Below, in pieces: positions 48,268 through 60,246 of a stretch of 64,000 nucleotides of DNA. The notes beneath the pieces were generated by a model that was given only the letters and a program-made list of their open reading frames with translations, was not told the DNA's origin and did no database searches. The stretch covers positions 1,798,001-1,862,000 of the forward strand of contig JANCIK010000002.1 in NCBI GenBank assembly GCA_028532985.1. The letters are read 5' to 3'. Source of the DNA: Stropharia rugosoannulata (lineage: Eukaryota; Basidiomycota; Agaricomycetes; Agaricales; Strophariaceae). Position 1 is the first letter of the stretch, and each line of letters opens with the position of its first letter. A program made the translations under genes and the position numbers.

Positions 48268-50555
48268 ATGGACAAGCTATCGTCCCTCACCCGCTTCAAG
48301 GCCGCCTGCCCCTTCCTGGGCAAGACGAAGACCTCGACGCTGCGTAACCTCTCTACGTCGACCTCCCCGCGCTTCCCCTCCATCTCGGCCCTCACAGAGC
48401 GCGCCACGAAATGCCCCGTCATGGGCCCTGCGCTCACCGTGCGTTCCAAGGAGATCGTCGCCGGCTATGCCAGTGTCGCCGCCAACGCCGACCTCGACAA
48501 GATCCACAAGGAGAAGGGCGTCTTCCCTGCGCCCGGCGCTACCATTGAGATGTGCCCGCACGCATCCGCAGCGAGGGCCGCAGCCCAGGTCGCCGACGAC
48601 CTGGCGTCCGCAAGCAGCAAGAAGGCGCATGCGAAGCCCAAGTCCGTTGCAGAGGAGGCCAAGGCTGCAGGCTGCCCCTTCCATGCAAAGGCCGCCGACA
48701 AGTCAGCTTCGTCCAAGAAGGTCCACACCGGCTTTGACTACGAGAACTTCTACGTCAATGAGCTCGACAAGAAGCACCAGGACAACTCCTACCGTTACTT
48801 CAACAACATCAACCGCCTTGCTGCCAAATTTCCGGTTGCGCACACGCACACCGTCAAGGAGGAGGTCGAAGTCTGGTGCGCCAACGACTACCTTGGTATG
48901 GGTAACAACCCCGTCGTCCTCGAAAGCATGCAGTATGTTGCATCTACTTACATGTAGTCTATTGCTAATTGCCCATTAGTCGTACTCTCGACAAGTACGG
49001 ACACGGTGCTGGAGGCACCCGCAACATCGCTGGCAACGGCGCCATGCATCTAGCTCTCGAACAGGAACTCGCCAATCTTCATCGCAAGGATGCCGCTTTG
49101 GTATTCTCATCGTGCTACGTCGCAAACGATGCTACTTTGTCTACACTCGGTACCAAGCTTCCCGGCTGCGTTTTCTTTTCGGACACCATGAACCACGCCT
49201 CTATGATCCAGGGTATGCGTCACTCTCCTGCCAAACGCGTTCTCTTCAAGCACAATGACCTGGAAGATCTGGAATCGAAGCTCAAGCAATACCCCAAGGA
49301 AACTCCCAAGATCATTGCCTTTGAATCCGTGTACTCTATGTGCGGCAGCATTGGACCTATCAAGGAGATTTGCGACCTTGCAGAACAATACGGCGCCTTG
49401 ACCTTCCTCGACGAGGTATGTAGATACAACTGTCACATTTTCTTTTCCCATTCTTATTTGGACACAGGTGCATGCCGTCGGTCTGTACGGACCCCGTGGT
49501 GCTGGCGTTGCAGAACATCTGGATTATGACGCACAACTTGCAGCAGGTGACAGCCCCCACCCCATCAAGGGCTCAGTCATGGACCGCGTCGACATCATCA
49601 CAGGTGATTTGATGCGCATCCGCAATGTTTCTCATCACTAACCAACCAATAATTTAGGCACGCTGGGCAAAGCTTATGGCGCCGTTGGTGGCTACATTGC
49701 TGGCTCTGACGACTTTGTCGACATGATCAGATCATATGCTCCTGGTTTTATCTTCACTACTTCTCTCCCCCCTGCTGTTGTTGCTGGCGCACGTGCAAGC
49801 GTTGTATATCAGAAGAACTATGTCGGCGACCGACAGCTCAAACAAGTCAATGTTCGCGAGGTCAAACGCCGCTTTGGTGAACTCGACATCCCCGTTGTGT
49901 AAGTTACTTCCCCGTCTATCTCCGAAGGCCAAGCTCTTATTTGAAATGCAGACCCGGTCCATCGCACATCGTCCCGGTTCTCGTCGGTGATGCCGCTCTG
50001 GCAAAAGCCGCGTCGGACAAACTTCTTGCCGAACACGATATCTATGTACAGTCTATCAACTACCCCACCGTCGCGCGCGGCGAGGAACGCCTCCGCATCA
50101 CCGTGACTCCTCGTCACACCGTGGAGCAGATGGACAAGCTCGTAGCTGCTGTCGACCAGATTTTCAATGAGCTTGGGATCAACAGGACTAAGGACTGGAA
50201 ACTCGCTGGCGGTCGCGCAGGCGTTGGAATGCCAGACGGTGTCGACAACGTTGATCCCATGTGGAATGACGCGCAACTCGGTCTTTTGGACAGCACGACA
50301 CCGCCTACGCTCCATGAAGGACAGAAAGCGGCTGTTGACGCACATGCCGTTACTAAAGCCCGTGAAGTCTTCGATCCTCTCCTCGGCCCCATCTCTGGTC
50401 CCCTACAGGCTACCAGGACCACTCATCTCCAGTACGAGCTCGTCTCTAGGACCGCGCCCAAGCAGATTCTTCCCAAGATGCAGAGCGGTGGTGTACCCTT
50501 GAACAGGGACATTCCTGTTCCTCCACCTTCTGCTCCACTCTCTCAGTCTGCTTAG
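48268..50555 (+). CDS. HEM1: 5-aminolevulinate synthase (HEM1)
   Basis: This mitochondrial PLP enzyme condenses glycine and succinyl-CoA in the first step of haem synthesis. The leader carries four Cys-Pro heme-regulatory-type motifs: AACPFLG, TKCPVMG, EMCPHAS and GCPFHAK. The core starts [19 protein letters not shown], then [61 protein letters not shown], and the PLP-lysine motif [21 protein letters not shown]-terminal extension of about 90 residues follows the core, as in other fungal enzymes. Four introns. Exons are rich in C-ending codons, suggesting high expression. About 640 residues. Confidence 0.97.
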
Positions 50556-50899
50556 AGTAAGCGTTCTGGTGCCTGTTTTTTGGTTTATTCATCGCCTGTA
50601 TTCATTGATACTATTACTGTTGTACCTATCCGGATTCCTGTTATTTGCACACCGTATACCTTTTAGGACAAAAGGTTCATATCACGCCGCTCTAGACGTA
50701 GTATTTGCGAACGAGAACGGAAATATGATTTGCTTTCTATGTGCATTTTAATTCTTATGAGTGAAATATGTAAATGATAATGCTGTGGTGATTTTTGAGA
50801 GAATATTACGTATGTATCATGCATTTAGAAAAGTGATTGCCATATGTGGCGGAGTGTATAGTATGTACAAATGCGGCATGTATATGTGACGTGAATGCT
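50556..50899. other. Convergent 3' region
   Basis: No gene seen; AT-rich 3' flanks of HEM1 and the next minus-strand gene. Confidence 0.5.
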
Positions 50900-51879
50900 C
50901 TAGCCCTTAACTTCTGTTCCAGATCCGTCTTTCGCTATTTCACCATGAAAAGAACCGGATTTAATGTATTTTCTGTAAGCGACGCGCTTTCCGCGCCTGC
51001 GGTCCCTGAAGGCCGACGGGTGAGGCACAATCGTCACCTTATCAGCGTTGTCAACGCCACTCAGAGCAGGATCACGGCGAATAGGATTTTTTCCAACCCC
51101 TGCAGCCTCTTTACCACGAAATGCCGCAGTAGCGTAGACCGCCATAATGTCTGATCGTGTAGGAGTGTCCTGTAAATCTCGGAATCAGTCTACATGTCAC
51201 AACTATCATTGATCGGCACTGCCGTGTATCTGCACACGCAGCGCCTGCTCATACGACTGGTGTAGAGTAATGGCGCCGCTTAAGTAGGACGGCAGAATCG
51301 ACTTACAGGCGGAGTGACGAGACCTAATGCGCTTTTTGTAGTTATCAAGGATCTGGTGGCAATCTCAGGCGGTGCTCTAGATCTGTGCGAGACCTTGTCG
51401 CGGCCTTCGGTCAAAGACATGGACCCAAGCTCAAGGGAAACGCCGTGCCTGTCTTCAGACTGGTCACCAGTCGGTTCGACGCGGTCAGCTTTTCTGACGC
51501 CTTCCAGGCCCACGGACAGATCTGTTTCTTCTGCAGTTCTGGTCTTACGGACATGATCGTGCTTAGCACTCTTCTGGGTGCGTTTATAGCGAGCGGGAGA
51601 GCCGACGAGAAGGCGGTGGAATTGTATAGTGGCACTCCAACCCAACCAGAAGCAGAGGAGAGCTAGTATCATTGATAGCGAACCGAGCAGAAACACCGCC
51701 AAATAGGCCTGGGCGAGTTCATCAAAGGCGGCGTCTCTGAGCTGTGGGATAATCGTCGACACCGCGTCGTCGAACCTGGTAACTGACATCTGTACAAAGC
51801 GGTCTATGCGTTCGATGAGCTCTCGGTAAGCCTGTTGATTTGCGTCCGATAAAAGCGTCGACATAATCTGCATAAGCAA
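50900..51879 (-). CDS. Single-span membrane protein, unknown
   Basis: Two exons join over an intron of about 134 bp (VTPP-DTPTRSDIMAVYATA). The N-terminus is helical (NQQAYRELIERIDRFVQMS). One strong membrane helix follows, YLAVFLLGSLSMILALLCFWLGW (about residues 59-81), then a Arg/Lys/Ser/Thr-rich soluble tail ending in GTEVKG. The start could also be the in-frame Met at 51864. About 280 residues. No family was recognised. The gene is supported by the long open first exon with a clear membrane segment; the second exon is less certain. Confidence 0.62.
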
Positions 51880-52396
51880 GTTCTTCGGGCCTTAATAAGT
51901 ACTAGTAGTTGAATGTGGTTGGATGGAAAACGGCGGCTGGCAAAAGACTACTATTACTTATAGTGATCGAATTTCCTGCAAAGGCAATAGATCAAACGCG
52001 TCAATCCCGCCAATCATGCGTCCCAAACTCTTTGCCAAATGGGACGAGCGTCTAACGCCTCGTGTACAATTTACTTCAAATCTACTTTTGGGAATATGTC
52101 TATTTGGCATCAATGCATGACGTACGTACCTAATACAACGGTACGCCACATATTTTTTCAGTGAGGATCATATTCAGATCTGCGCAAAGGTAGGAAGGTC
52201 TTGAATTTTTGTCTATGCAGAGAGTTCTAGTATAATATTAAAACGTAGTAGCTGACTTGTGTTTCTACTTTTAGCGAAATTTTGTTAAGCGAGCGGATTG
52301 GTTGATAGCTGGACCAACTAATAAAAATAAGCGCCGGTGGAGTGCCAAGATGCTATCATATCGTACCTTTACTGGAATGCTGTGATCTTTTTGTGT
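51880..52396. other. Intergenic
   Basis: No gene supported. Promoter side of the membrane protein and 3' flank of the SDR gene. Short frames (51923-52120 plus) have no features. Confidence 0.5.
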
Positions 52397-53215
52397 TTAC
52401 CAAGGCACCTCTTCCCCAGCCCAGTCCCAGACCTTGCCTCGCTGTTTTGCGGAAAGGTTGTTGACAACATTCACCAGCCTTTTCGCAGAGTCGGCAGGCT
52501 CAAACACTTCATCGCGCGCCGCAGACTCCCAAAAGCCTTTACTAAGATCCGTTTTCACCGTGCCTGGATGAACCCCAGCGCATATAGCTGGAATCTTGTG
52601 CTGATCTAAGTAGATGTCGAAGGTCTTAATCGCCTGGTTGAGCGCAGCTTTGCTGCAGCGGTACGACCACCAGCCCCCGCGATGATTATCCGCTATGGAA
52701 CCAACGCGGGCTGAGACATGGATCCACTTTGATGGCACGTCCAGTTTTTCCACGGGGTTGGGCAAGAAACGCGCAAAGTGTTTCATGATTAACAGGTGAG
52801 AAATGGTGTTAATCTGGAACGCCTCCTTCAGGCGGTCCCAGTCCAGCTGCGCAAGCTGCTTCTCGGGAAATAGGACACCTCCAGTCATAAATGCAGTATG
52901 AATATATGCGTTGGCAATATTCTTTTTGTCCAGCTTCTCCGCTAAATCCTTTGACGCTGCCTTAATGCTGTCTTCGGAAGTGAGGTTGATCTTGAGAACA
53001 TTCAATCTCTTCGGATCGACGTCTGGAATATCCTTCAAAATACCCTTCATAATTGTCTCGTCACTAGCCTCTGTCCTATGGCTGCAGTAGACTGGAAGAG
53101 CGGTTGACTTGAGAAATTGCCTGGTTAGGGCGACGCCGAGACCGCGAGTTGCTCCCGGAGTGACAAGGACAAAGGGATTGGGCGGCATTGCTGGTGGTGG
53201 TGAAATAGCAGCCAA
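52397..53215 (-). CDS. Short-chain dehydrogenase/reductase, intronless
   Basis: Single exon, 272 residues. The Rossmann cofactor motif is TPGATRGLG (GxxxGxG), near the N-terminus after VLV. The fold shows LNVLKINLTSEDSI, the NAG-like AYIHTAFMTGG, the catalytic Ser in KWIHVSARVGS, and the YxxxK in WWSYRCSKAALNQAIK. ICAGVHPGTVKTDLSKGF follows the active site as in C-factor/sniffer-type SDRs. The substrate is unknown. The absence of introns is unusual here, where nearly every neighbour is heavily spliced. The start at 53215 could also be the Met at 53188 (MPPNPFVLV). Confidence 0.87.
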   Translation of the reverse strand: MAAISPPPAMPPNPFVLVTPGATRGLGVALTRQFLKSTALPVYCSHRTEASDETIMKGILKDIPDVDPKRLNVLKINLTSEDSIKAASKDLAEKLDKKNIANAYIHTAFMTGGVLFPEKQLAQLDWDRLKEAFQINTISHLLIMKHFARFLPNPVEKLDVPSKWIHVSARVGSIADNHRGGWWSYRCSKAALNQAIKTFDIYLDQHKIPAICAGVHPGTVKTDLSKGFWESAARDEVFEPADSAKRLVNVVNNLSAKQRGKVWDWAGEEVPW

Positions 53216-53667
53216 CGGTGGACGTACCGCTAGTCATATGGGTGTACTGAGACATGTCGCAGGCGGCAGAGAGCAGCCTCCGGTGGCGGCAATAAACACG
53301 GCCTGGTCGCTCCTGGTAGGTGCGCACTGCGCACGCGCTGCGCATATTGCGGCATTACCGATCACGTGAAGCGGCCGTGGCCAGTGCGCTGGCCGATGTC
53401 ACCGTGCGTCCATTGTTGCTGTGCTCTGTTGCGTCAGCGCGACGCTGGGCGTCAGTGGTTGCGCAGTGGCACAGCAATGGTCATGCCCAGCAGACGAATG
53501 GTATGAACATTACAGAAATATTAACTGATACTAGTAAGTACAAATCCACAGATATAACAACAAGAAGACACTAAGGAGATACTAAACACTGGGGCATCCA
53601 ATTAAATAGAGGAAGCGGAGGTCCATGTTTCTGTGCCATGAGTTTTCCATACGGTGCAACATCCTGT
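53216..53667. other. Intergenic, GC-rich
   Basis: No gene seen. SDR promoter plus 3' flank of the next minus-strand gene; CpG-rich near 53330-53470. Confidence 0.5.
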
Positions 53668-54484
53668 TTACTCCTCGTCCATCTCCTTGATCTTAGCGTT
53701 CAACGCCCTGATGATGCCGTTCATCTTGTCAACTTCCTTAGAAACCGACACTTGAACGCGCTTTATAGACGACTCCATGTCGCCTATAGCTTTGATGAGT
53801 TGGATGCGGGTGGGACCCGAAGAACCCTTCGAGATCCTCCGCTTCTTGTTCAACCTCGGAGGCGGCTCGTGCCCATCCTCATAGTCGATACTGCCTTCGC
53901 CGTCGATGCTAAGGCCGTCAACGTCGCCATTCAGGCCCGGCGACGACTTGCGCTTGGACTGAGCGCCCTCAGACTTGGTAGCAGCGGCCGACTTTACGGG
54001 ACCTGCCGATTCGGCGTGCTTCTTAGTGGCTAATGAGAGGACGGCGTCAGATGGAGAAGGGACGCAGGGTTAGAGGCACCAACCGGATTGTTTTCCGCGC
54101 GCAGGACCAGTGCTGTTGGAGCACTTCTGCTTCAAGCGTTTACAGTACTCGCACCGGGACCCTGCCACGCCCTTGCAGGCCTTACCCGTGCGCACACAGC
54201 GCTCGCATGGGTTGGGTGCATTCGGCACAGCGGTCTGTTTCCGCATGTCAGAATGGCACGCCTGACACTTGTGCGGTGCTCGAACTCACCACGCTGGCCT
54301 TCGGCGGAGGCCCGTCATCGTCGATCTCATCGGCCTCAGCATCGACGTCGTCGAGGTCTTTGCTATCGTCATGGCCGTGCTTAGCGTTGTCCTTGAACAT
54401 GGCGTCCATAACGTCGGCAAGTCCGCGAGAGCGCGAGTTGCTGGGCGGGACAATTTCGAGGCTGGTGCTCCTGGAGCGGGACAT
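53668..54484 (-). CDS. Cys-rich zinc-cluster-like nuclear protein
   Basis: The first exon starts MSRSRSTSLEIVPPSNSRSR and becomes acidic. The middle exon codes a Cys-rich block: CQACHSDMRKQ, then NPCERCVRTGKACKG and SRCEYCKRLKQKCS, i.e. CxxC, CxxCx6C and CxxCx6C spacing, reminiscent of fungal Zn2Cys6-type clusters. A last exon (after an intron with donor gttggtg near 54080) is Lys/Ser-rich with KKRRISKGS and a C-terminal helix ending KIKEMDEE. The first and second exons lie in different frames only 22-28 bp apart. That implies a very short intron or a frameshift, so the model there is uncertain. Probably a DNA-binding regulator, but no orthologue is named. Confidence 0.6.
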
Positions 54485-55128
54485 TGTTGCCAGTTGGTAG
54501 GGCGCTCTGCGGCAACGACGGGCGTCAGTGGGGCAGCGGAGTGGAGTGGGCGCACGGTGCGGCTCACGTTAGTCGGAAGGTGGGAGGGCTGGAAAGGGAG
54601 GTAACGGGAGGGCGCTGTGCGACTTGAACACGGGCGCGGAAGATGGGGGCGCTCTAGAAAGAACAAGGCGTGCGTACGACTCATGACCGTGTGGCACCTG
54701 GCATGTCGCTGAGTCAGCACATCACTTCCACACAGCTCCCCACGCCCGCTGCGCACGCGCGCCGCGCACGGCTCGCCGGCAGATGGGCGCCAATACACCG
54801 CGAGTCTATTTCGCCCCTCGGTCCGTCCGGGCGCGCGCCGCTCCTCCTCCGCCGACTGTCTGCCTGCGGTTGGTGCAGATCCACGGCAACGGCAACGCTC
54901 TTCCTCTTTGGCAAGCGCGAGAAATCGCCCCACGTTTTGTGCTCCAGCACACTGGAAATGCTACTTACAACCACGTGTCGTGTCAAAAAACCTTGAATCG
55001 GTTTAGGATTTACACACCCACAAGAATAGCAGCGCTGGGTACCACGGAAGAAAATTAAAATGTACAAGTTTCATTAACCGTCCATAGGCGGAAGCCCGCG
55101 TAATTATTATCTGACAGCCCATCTGATT
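54485..55128. other. Intergenic, GC-rich
   Basis: No gene supported. Promoter of the zinc-cluster gene and 3' flank of the next gene. Long frames on both strands (54286-54933 minus, 54670-54996 plus) fit GC-rich non-coding DNA. Confidence 0.5.
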
Positions 55129-57981
55129 CTATCTGTCGACAAAGGTGTCCTCCTCTTCGTCCCAGCCCAGTGTCTCGGGAGCGATTCCAAGCTGTATTAG
55201 CATTGTGCCCAGTGTGGGCTGTGGCGCCTCTTCGTCCCCCCCTGCCTCCTCCTCCTGCGTCCCGGTAATTTCAGCGTCCTGCACTCCCGGCAGTACGTCA
55301 CCGCCCTCGCGTTCAGCCACAGGCTCGACATCCCAGCCCCAATTTCGTTCTTTCTCCACCTTCGGTTTCTTCTGATCGCCGGACTCGTCCCATCCCCAGC
55401 TTTCGTCAATGGAGCGCTTCTTACCCTTCGATGAATTGCTACTCGAAGTCTCCGCGGACATAGTGTTATCCTTTACTACATCCCAGACCTCCCATGCAGC
55501 TTCTCTGCCGGCTTCGGACCACTTTTTGACGAGACCTTCTAATACTTCTTCTTGAACATCTTCCCTGACCTTCAAGGCACGTCGAAGAAGTTGTAGTTTT
55601 CGTTCAAGGGACTGAATTGTGGGCGTCAGCCTAACCAACGTCGCCTCATCTAACGGAGTAGATGTTACTGGCAGTGGGGATTTGAATTGCGAGGCCGCTC
55701 TTTGAGTCCTATGCTTGACCTTCGTATCCAAGGTCTGAGATGATGAAGAGGCGACGGCGTTAGGTTCCTGGTTTTTGGCTTTAAAGCTACTCGGCTGATC
55801 ATCCACGACTATGCTATTTGCTACGGTCGGCGAAGGGATGTGAAGAGTCGCTGGCTTCGGAGCGAGGCGAACGGGTGTGTGAACAACAGGAGAACGAAAT
55901 GGCTTAGAAAGCTTTTTTTGTTGCTGACGCTGTCCCGCAGGGGTAGAACGTTTCGGGCGCGGAACTACGTTTGACTTCGGGGGTTCAGTATTTCGGCGAA
56001 GCGGAGGGGAAGGCGAATTTGTCCCAGTATCATTAGTCTGTCGTTGCTCGTAGTAAGCACCATCTTGTCTGGAAATTTCATGAGGTACCGGTATTGTATA
56101 CGTATGCATTTCGTAGCCTGAGCTATCATGACGAGTATTAGAGATCGGGGTCTCCGTTGTTTCGAAAGTAGCTTGAATGGGATAAGGATTAGTCCTATTA
56201 GTGAAGTCATAATGTTCATGAGTTAATGGAGGAGCCATTGAGTGATTTGAAATTTGGGGAGGGTACGAGGAAGCTCCGAGGTTCGATGGTCCTGCTGATA
56301 AGAACGAGTCATCTTGTTCATACTTGGGACGATCAGCAGACAATAGCATTTTTTTTTTTTACACAATACCCACATTATAATGAGGTTTATAATACATGTG
56401 CTCCGTTGAATAAGTCGGATAACCAGAGAAATTTTGTTCTGCATATATTTCCTTGTTAAAGATGAGTATTGTGGGATGTAATCATCATATAACTTGGTAT
56501 ACCTGTTGCCTGCTGGAAGCAGACATGCCAACTCGGTTGTCATATTCATTGGGATGTTGAGGCGAAGTAGGAGGGGAAATATGCGAAGATTCCTCTACAG
56601 GACTTGAACTGGGAAGAGGACTTGAACTTGGAGCATAATGTGAATTCATTGATGGAGACGACTGGGGCGAGGAACTAGGAAGATGTTGGGCACCCACGGC
56701 CTCCGTACTAAAGCGCTATTAAGATCAAAGAAGTGTGAAAATTCGTTTGCCCGGGAATGTTAACTGACATACCGCGTTGTGCTCTCGGAAAATTGTCGCT
56801 GGTTTGAAATAAGGACCTGACTGCAAGTATTCAATAGCTTCAACTGGTGGAGACGAGGGAATCTTAAAGTGATCGGAGACAAAGGGTACAATCGTTTCTT
56901 CGTGAGATTGCTTCAGCTGGTCCTCAAAGGTAAGCGAGAGTTGAATAGTCTCGTCCGAGGAATCGGTACCACCGATAGCACGTGTCATTGTTAGAGACTC
57001 GGATAGAGGAGAAAGAGAGGCGTTGACATAATGTTCAGGATGGTCGCCGCAGTCAGAAAATGCCTCGGCCTCCAGACTTTTGCGTATTGACCGTGAGAGT
57101 ATGTCGTCAGAGAGACCTTCGGTGTGTTTAACACTTGCTGTGGAGGTGGTAGCCAACGGTTCACAGGGTGTAAGTTCGAAGGGGTGAGAAGTTTCTGGGG
57201 AAAGAGGCAGCTTCGAGGATGGATTAAACGAATTCGACGTCGTTTGTTTAAAGCTACGAGCGTGTACAACAGCCGATTTGGGATTTTGCAGAGGATCCGA
57301 GCCGAGAGGACCAGACACAGCTACAGAATGAGAATGATCACTGGTGGTAACACAATGTAAGACTGGTTCGCCACCGAATAAAGCAGGTCCTGCATCACTC
57401 TGATTATCATATTCAGTTTCAGCATTACATGGAGCGTCGGTCCTTCGGGATCGCGGACTAATTTCAGACAGAGTATCTTCATGAGAATCCGCCAGCTATT
57501 ATTCAAGCCGATCCTTGGATTTGGAATCACTGTACAGCGAAGCGAAGGCCAATTAACGTACCTCATTACTATCTGTCACGAGGGTAAGTTGCAATTCATT
57601 AGTTGAAGATTTGGATGTTTCAATATCAGAATGATTTGTCCTTTTATTTGCATTGATTTTCTCAACAACACTTGGATATGGCAGATTTAACGCAGTAGAG
57701 CGCAGGCGAAAAGCGAGATCCCTATTATCTTTCTCTATTGACAAGTTCCGCAGTTAGCACGATGTTGTCCGCATAGATGCTGTTTTTGAATGAGAACGCA
57801 CCTTCCGAGATACAAGGATCGGTTTGAATCTAGATAGAAATCTCCATGAACTATAACAACACGACGAGAATGTACAACTACACACCTGGAGCGCGGCACG
57901 GCCAGATGGCAGAAATTTTGACCTTACCTCCGTTTGGGCCACATCTAGATTCTGGTCATCGACCATATTGCATAGTGTCAT
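55129..57981 (-). CDS. Probable Sfr1/Mei5-like recombination mediator with long disordered N-terminus
   Basis: Sfr1 with Swi5 stimulates Rad51/Dmc1 strand exchange. Eight or so exons join, starting MTLCNMVDDQNLDVAQTE. The first 600 residues are Ser/Thr/Pro-rich with many SP/TP sites and little structure. The C-terminal half has basic FKSP/FRSP-type boxes (KPFRSPVVHTPVRLAPK, QFKSPLP). A helical block follows, LTPTIQSLERKLQLLRRALK, with LEGLVKKWSEAGREAAWEVW, resembling the Mei5/Sfr1 coiled coil and KW..A..EAA signature. An acidic tail with repeated GWD motifs ends it (TLGWDEEEDTFVDR). About 860 residues. The Sfr1 call rests on that C-terminal block only. Confidence 0.6.
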
Positions 57982-59203
57982 GGTATGGGAAGACTAGCAG
58001 GTGTATGCGCATGAGAGAATATCGGGGAAGCATACACCCAGCGCATATATTTACTTCGAAGTAAGCACTGTCCCAGGTTAATGGCTGACTGGCGTATAAC
58101 TCATCAACACTTGAGAAAATCATAGCAATTGTTAAAACAAATGAATGTCTTGAAATGAATATGTACCGAAAGCCGACTGCCGTCGAACTGCCGCGGACTC
58201 TGGAGTGACGTTTGATACTTTCAGATGATGATATGATGAGTTGATTATGCTTAAGCCGTCAGAGTAATGTCTTATGAGCAGTTCGTGGCCTTAACGAGAA
58301 AAAATACACTGTAATGATATGGAGCGAAGAAAGCTGGTGGAGTCTTTTGTGAAAACAGGAGTTGAACAGGAGTCTTTTTGGTAAAATAAGTCTCAGCGGC
58401 AGAAATTAGAATACACGTGATGTTGTACAAACATCTCATAACTACCATTTATGGTTGATTACTTCCCATTACAGTCGAGCTGAATTCTGACTTATCGCCA
58501 CTGTACCGTCATTGTTTAGTCATACTGCCGCGGTGACTATAAACTACACGAATGTGCTCATATACAGGACAGAAATTCTCAAGAAATGTAAGGTAGTGCG
58601 GCCTTCATGGCCCATCTATGACCTACCTCATTTTCACAATAATAGGAATAGCATCAAGCCATGCATAATAGGGTCAGGGTAGAGTCGCAAACTGTCAGAA
58701 ATGATTAATTAAGTGTTTGTGTTTTTCGATCAGACTTTGTTAATTTTTAAAAGTCGGCCTTCAACAACAGGTGTTGTTTGTATTACATCAGTGTACTGCA
58801 TATTATGAACACTAGTTAGTGATAGAAGCTAGTATGATCCAAGAAAGTTATGTTCGCACAAGAGAATAAGAATACACCGATTATTCTTCCACTGGCAGTG
58901 TGAGATTGCTCATCTGGACGACATGGATATGTTAGATATACATATTCCCCAGAAATTGTTAGAACAACGAAAGTAAGAAATTCATTCGTTACTAGAAACC
59001 AAACTGAGGAGAAGACGGGTCGGACCTACCTCTTAGAAAATTTCAAGATATGCCAATGCTGAAAGTGCCGTTAAAGCAAATTGTCTTGTACCGAAATTAG
59101 ATGATCATTGTAACATTGCTTCCTCTACAATGTGATCATTATACTTAACATGTTATACAATGAAAAACTAGTCATGCCCATGTAAAAAATCAAGGCTTGG
59201 GTA
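57982..59203. other. Long AT-rich intergenic region (1.2 kb)
   Basis: No gene, tRNA-like box or tandem repeat was recognised. It lies between two minus-strand genes and is the second-longest gene-free stretch here. It should include the promoter of the Sfr1-like gene. Confidence 0.5.
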
Positions 59204-59921
59204 TCACTTCCTTCCACTCTGCACACGGACCCTGGGATCGCCTTTTTCTTGCCTTTTGCGGAGCTTCTCCTGGCGTTTACTGGCCGGAGGTTCCTTATCT
59301 GAAGTCGCTTCTGCGACTTGTGCGGCACTGCGACCGAGTACCAGCGGTGATATGACGGAGGACCAGAGCTTAAAGACAGCGTAGAGTGGAATCTACATGA
59401 ACAATTGAATGGACGAAGACTGCGACACGGATGATAAAACGTACGATCATGTATAACCACCAAAACCATTCACCGAAAGCTCCACTACCAATCTGACATG
59501 TCCCTAAGCATAGGTGAAACGAATATATTGAAAGGGATATGACCGAAACGTACATGTAATGTAGAGGATATCGAAGCACCATTCTGTTACCCCAGACTGG
59601 CTGAGGTCTTCGCCGTAAGAGATTAAAGTACCTGTAGTAGGGTCGCGCCTTGGAGTTCCAATTTTGACCAAGTAGTTTGACAGAAAGAAGGCCGGAAAGA
59701 AGGTAACGACGTATATAGCAAGTGATCCCTTGGACGGAGGGAGTGAACTTCGTCTAAAGAGAAAGCGAAGCACCAGAGAAATAATAGTTGGAAAGATCAT
59801 GCCGAGGCGCAAAGTTTTGACTGAGCTTTCATTTTGATTTGCTGGAAGAGAAAGAATTGGGAGAAATTAATCCAAGATGAGAGTTAAGCATACCAATGCG
59901 CTTCCCACTGGCATTAGCCAT
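59204..59921 (-). CDS. SND2: SND2/TMEM208 ER-targeting membrane protein
   Basis: Snd2 (TMEM208) works in the SRP-independent route that delivers membrane proteins to the ER. The first exon codes MANASGKRI. The second starts with KTLRLGMIFPTIISLVLRFLF and carries GSLAIYVVTFFPAFFLSNYL. The conserved block ISYGEDLSQSGVTEWCFDIL continues over an intron to GSGAFGEWFWWLYMI and then IPLYAVFKLWSSVISPLVLG. The tail is basic (KRQEKLRKRQEK). Three or more membrane segments and the GVTEW/FGEWFWW signatures are typical. About 180 residues, four introns. Confidence 0.92.
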
Positions 59922-60246
59922 CCTGGTCCAGAGACTGACGGGGAGCGGTAGACGAGGTTTTGAATCAACAGCTGTCACACGAGTCAAATAATTTTAATTA
60001 AGTAATTTATTCAAAATTTATTCCAAATTTAAAGGACCATGTGACATTAATGCTAACTTGGTCTTATCCTGGGCGCAGACAAATTACATCAACAGACAAT
60101 GCTATTGCTCAAGCGTTCAGAGTTCTTGCTCAAGTTACCTTGAAGTCACCCAACCTTCAAATCTGAGCTAGCGAGAAGGCAAACACGCTCCACAGACTCT
60201 ACTCTTTAATCCAATTAGAATATAATCGGACTATGGAAATCCAAAA
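59922..60246. other. Divergent promoter between SND2 and the Myb factor
   Basis: No gene seen; AT-rich near 59990-60030. It carries both promoters. Confidence 0.5.

Noticed and set aside
48257..48979. Alternate plus frame of 240 codons overlapping HEM1, and antisense 48277-48684
   Set aside because: GC-rich codon-biased exon; the protein is Arg/Pro/Ser/Thr low complexity, while the other frame is clearly ALAS.
54286..54996. Frames at 54286-54933 minus and 54670-54996 plus as a possible gene
   Set aside because: GC-rich promoter-like DNA, Arg/Pro/Ala composition, and overlap with the zinc-cluster first exon.
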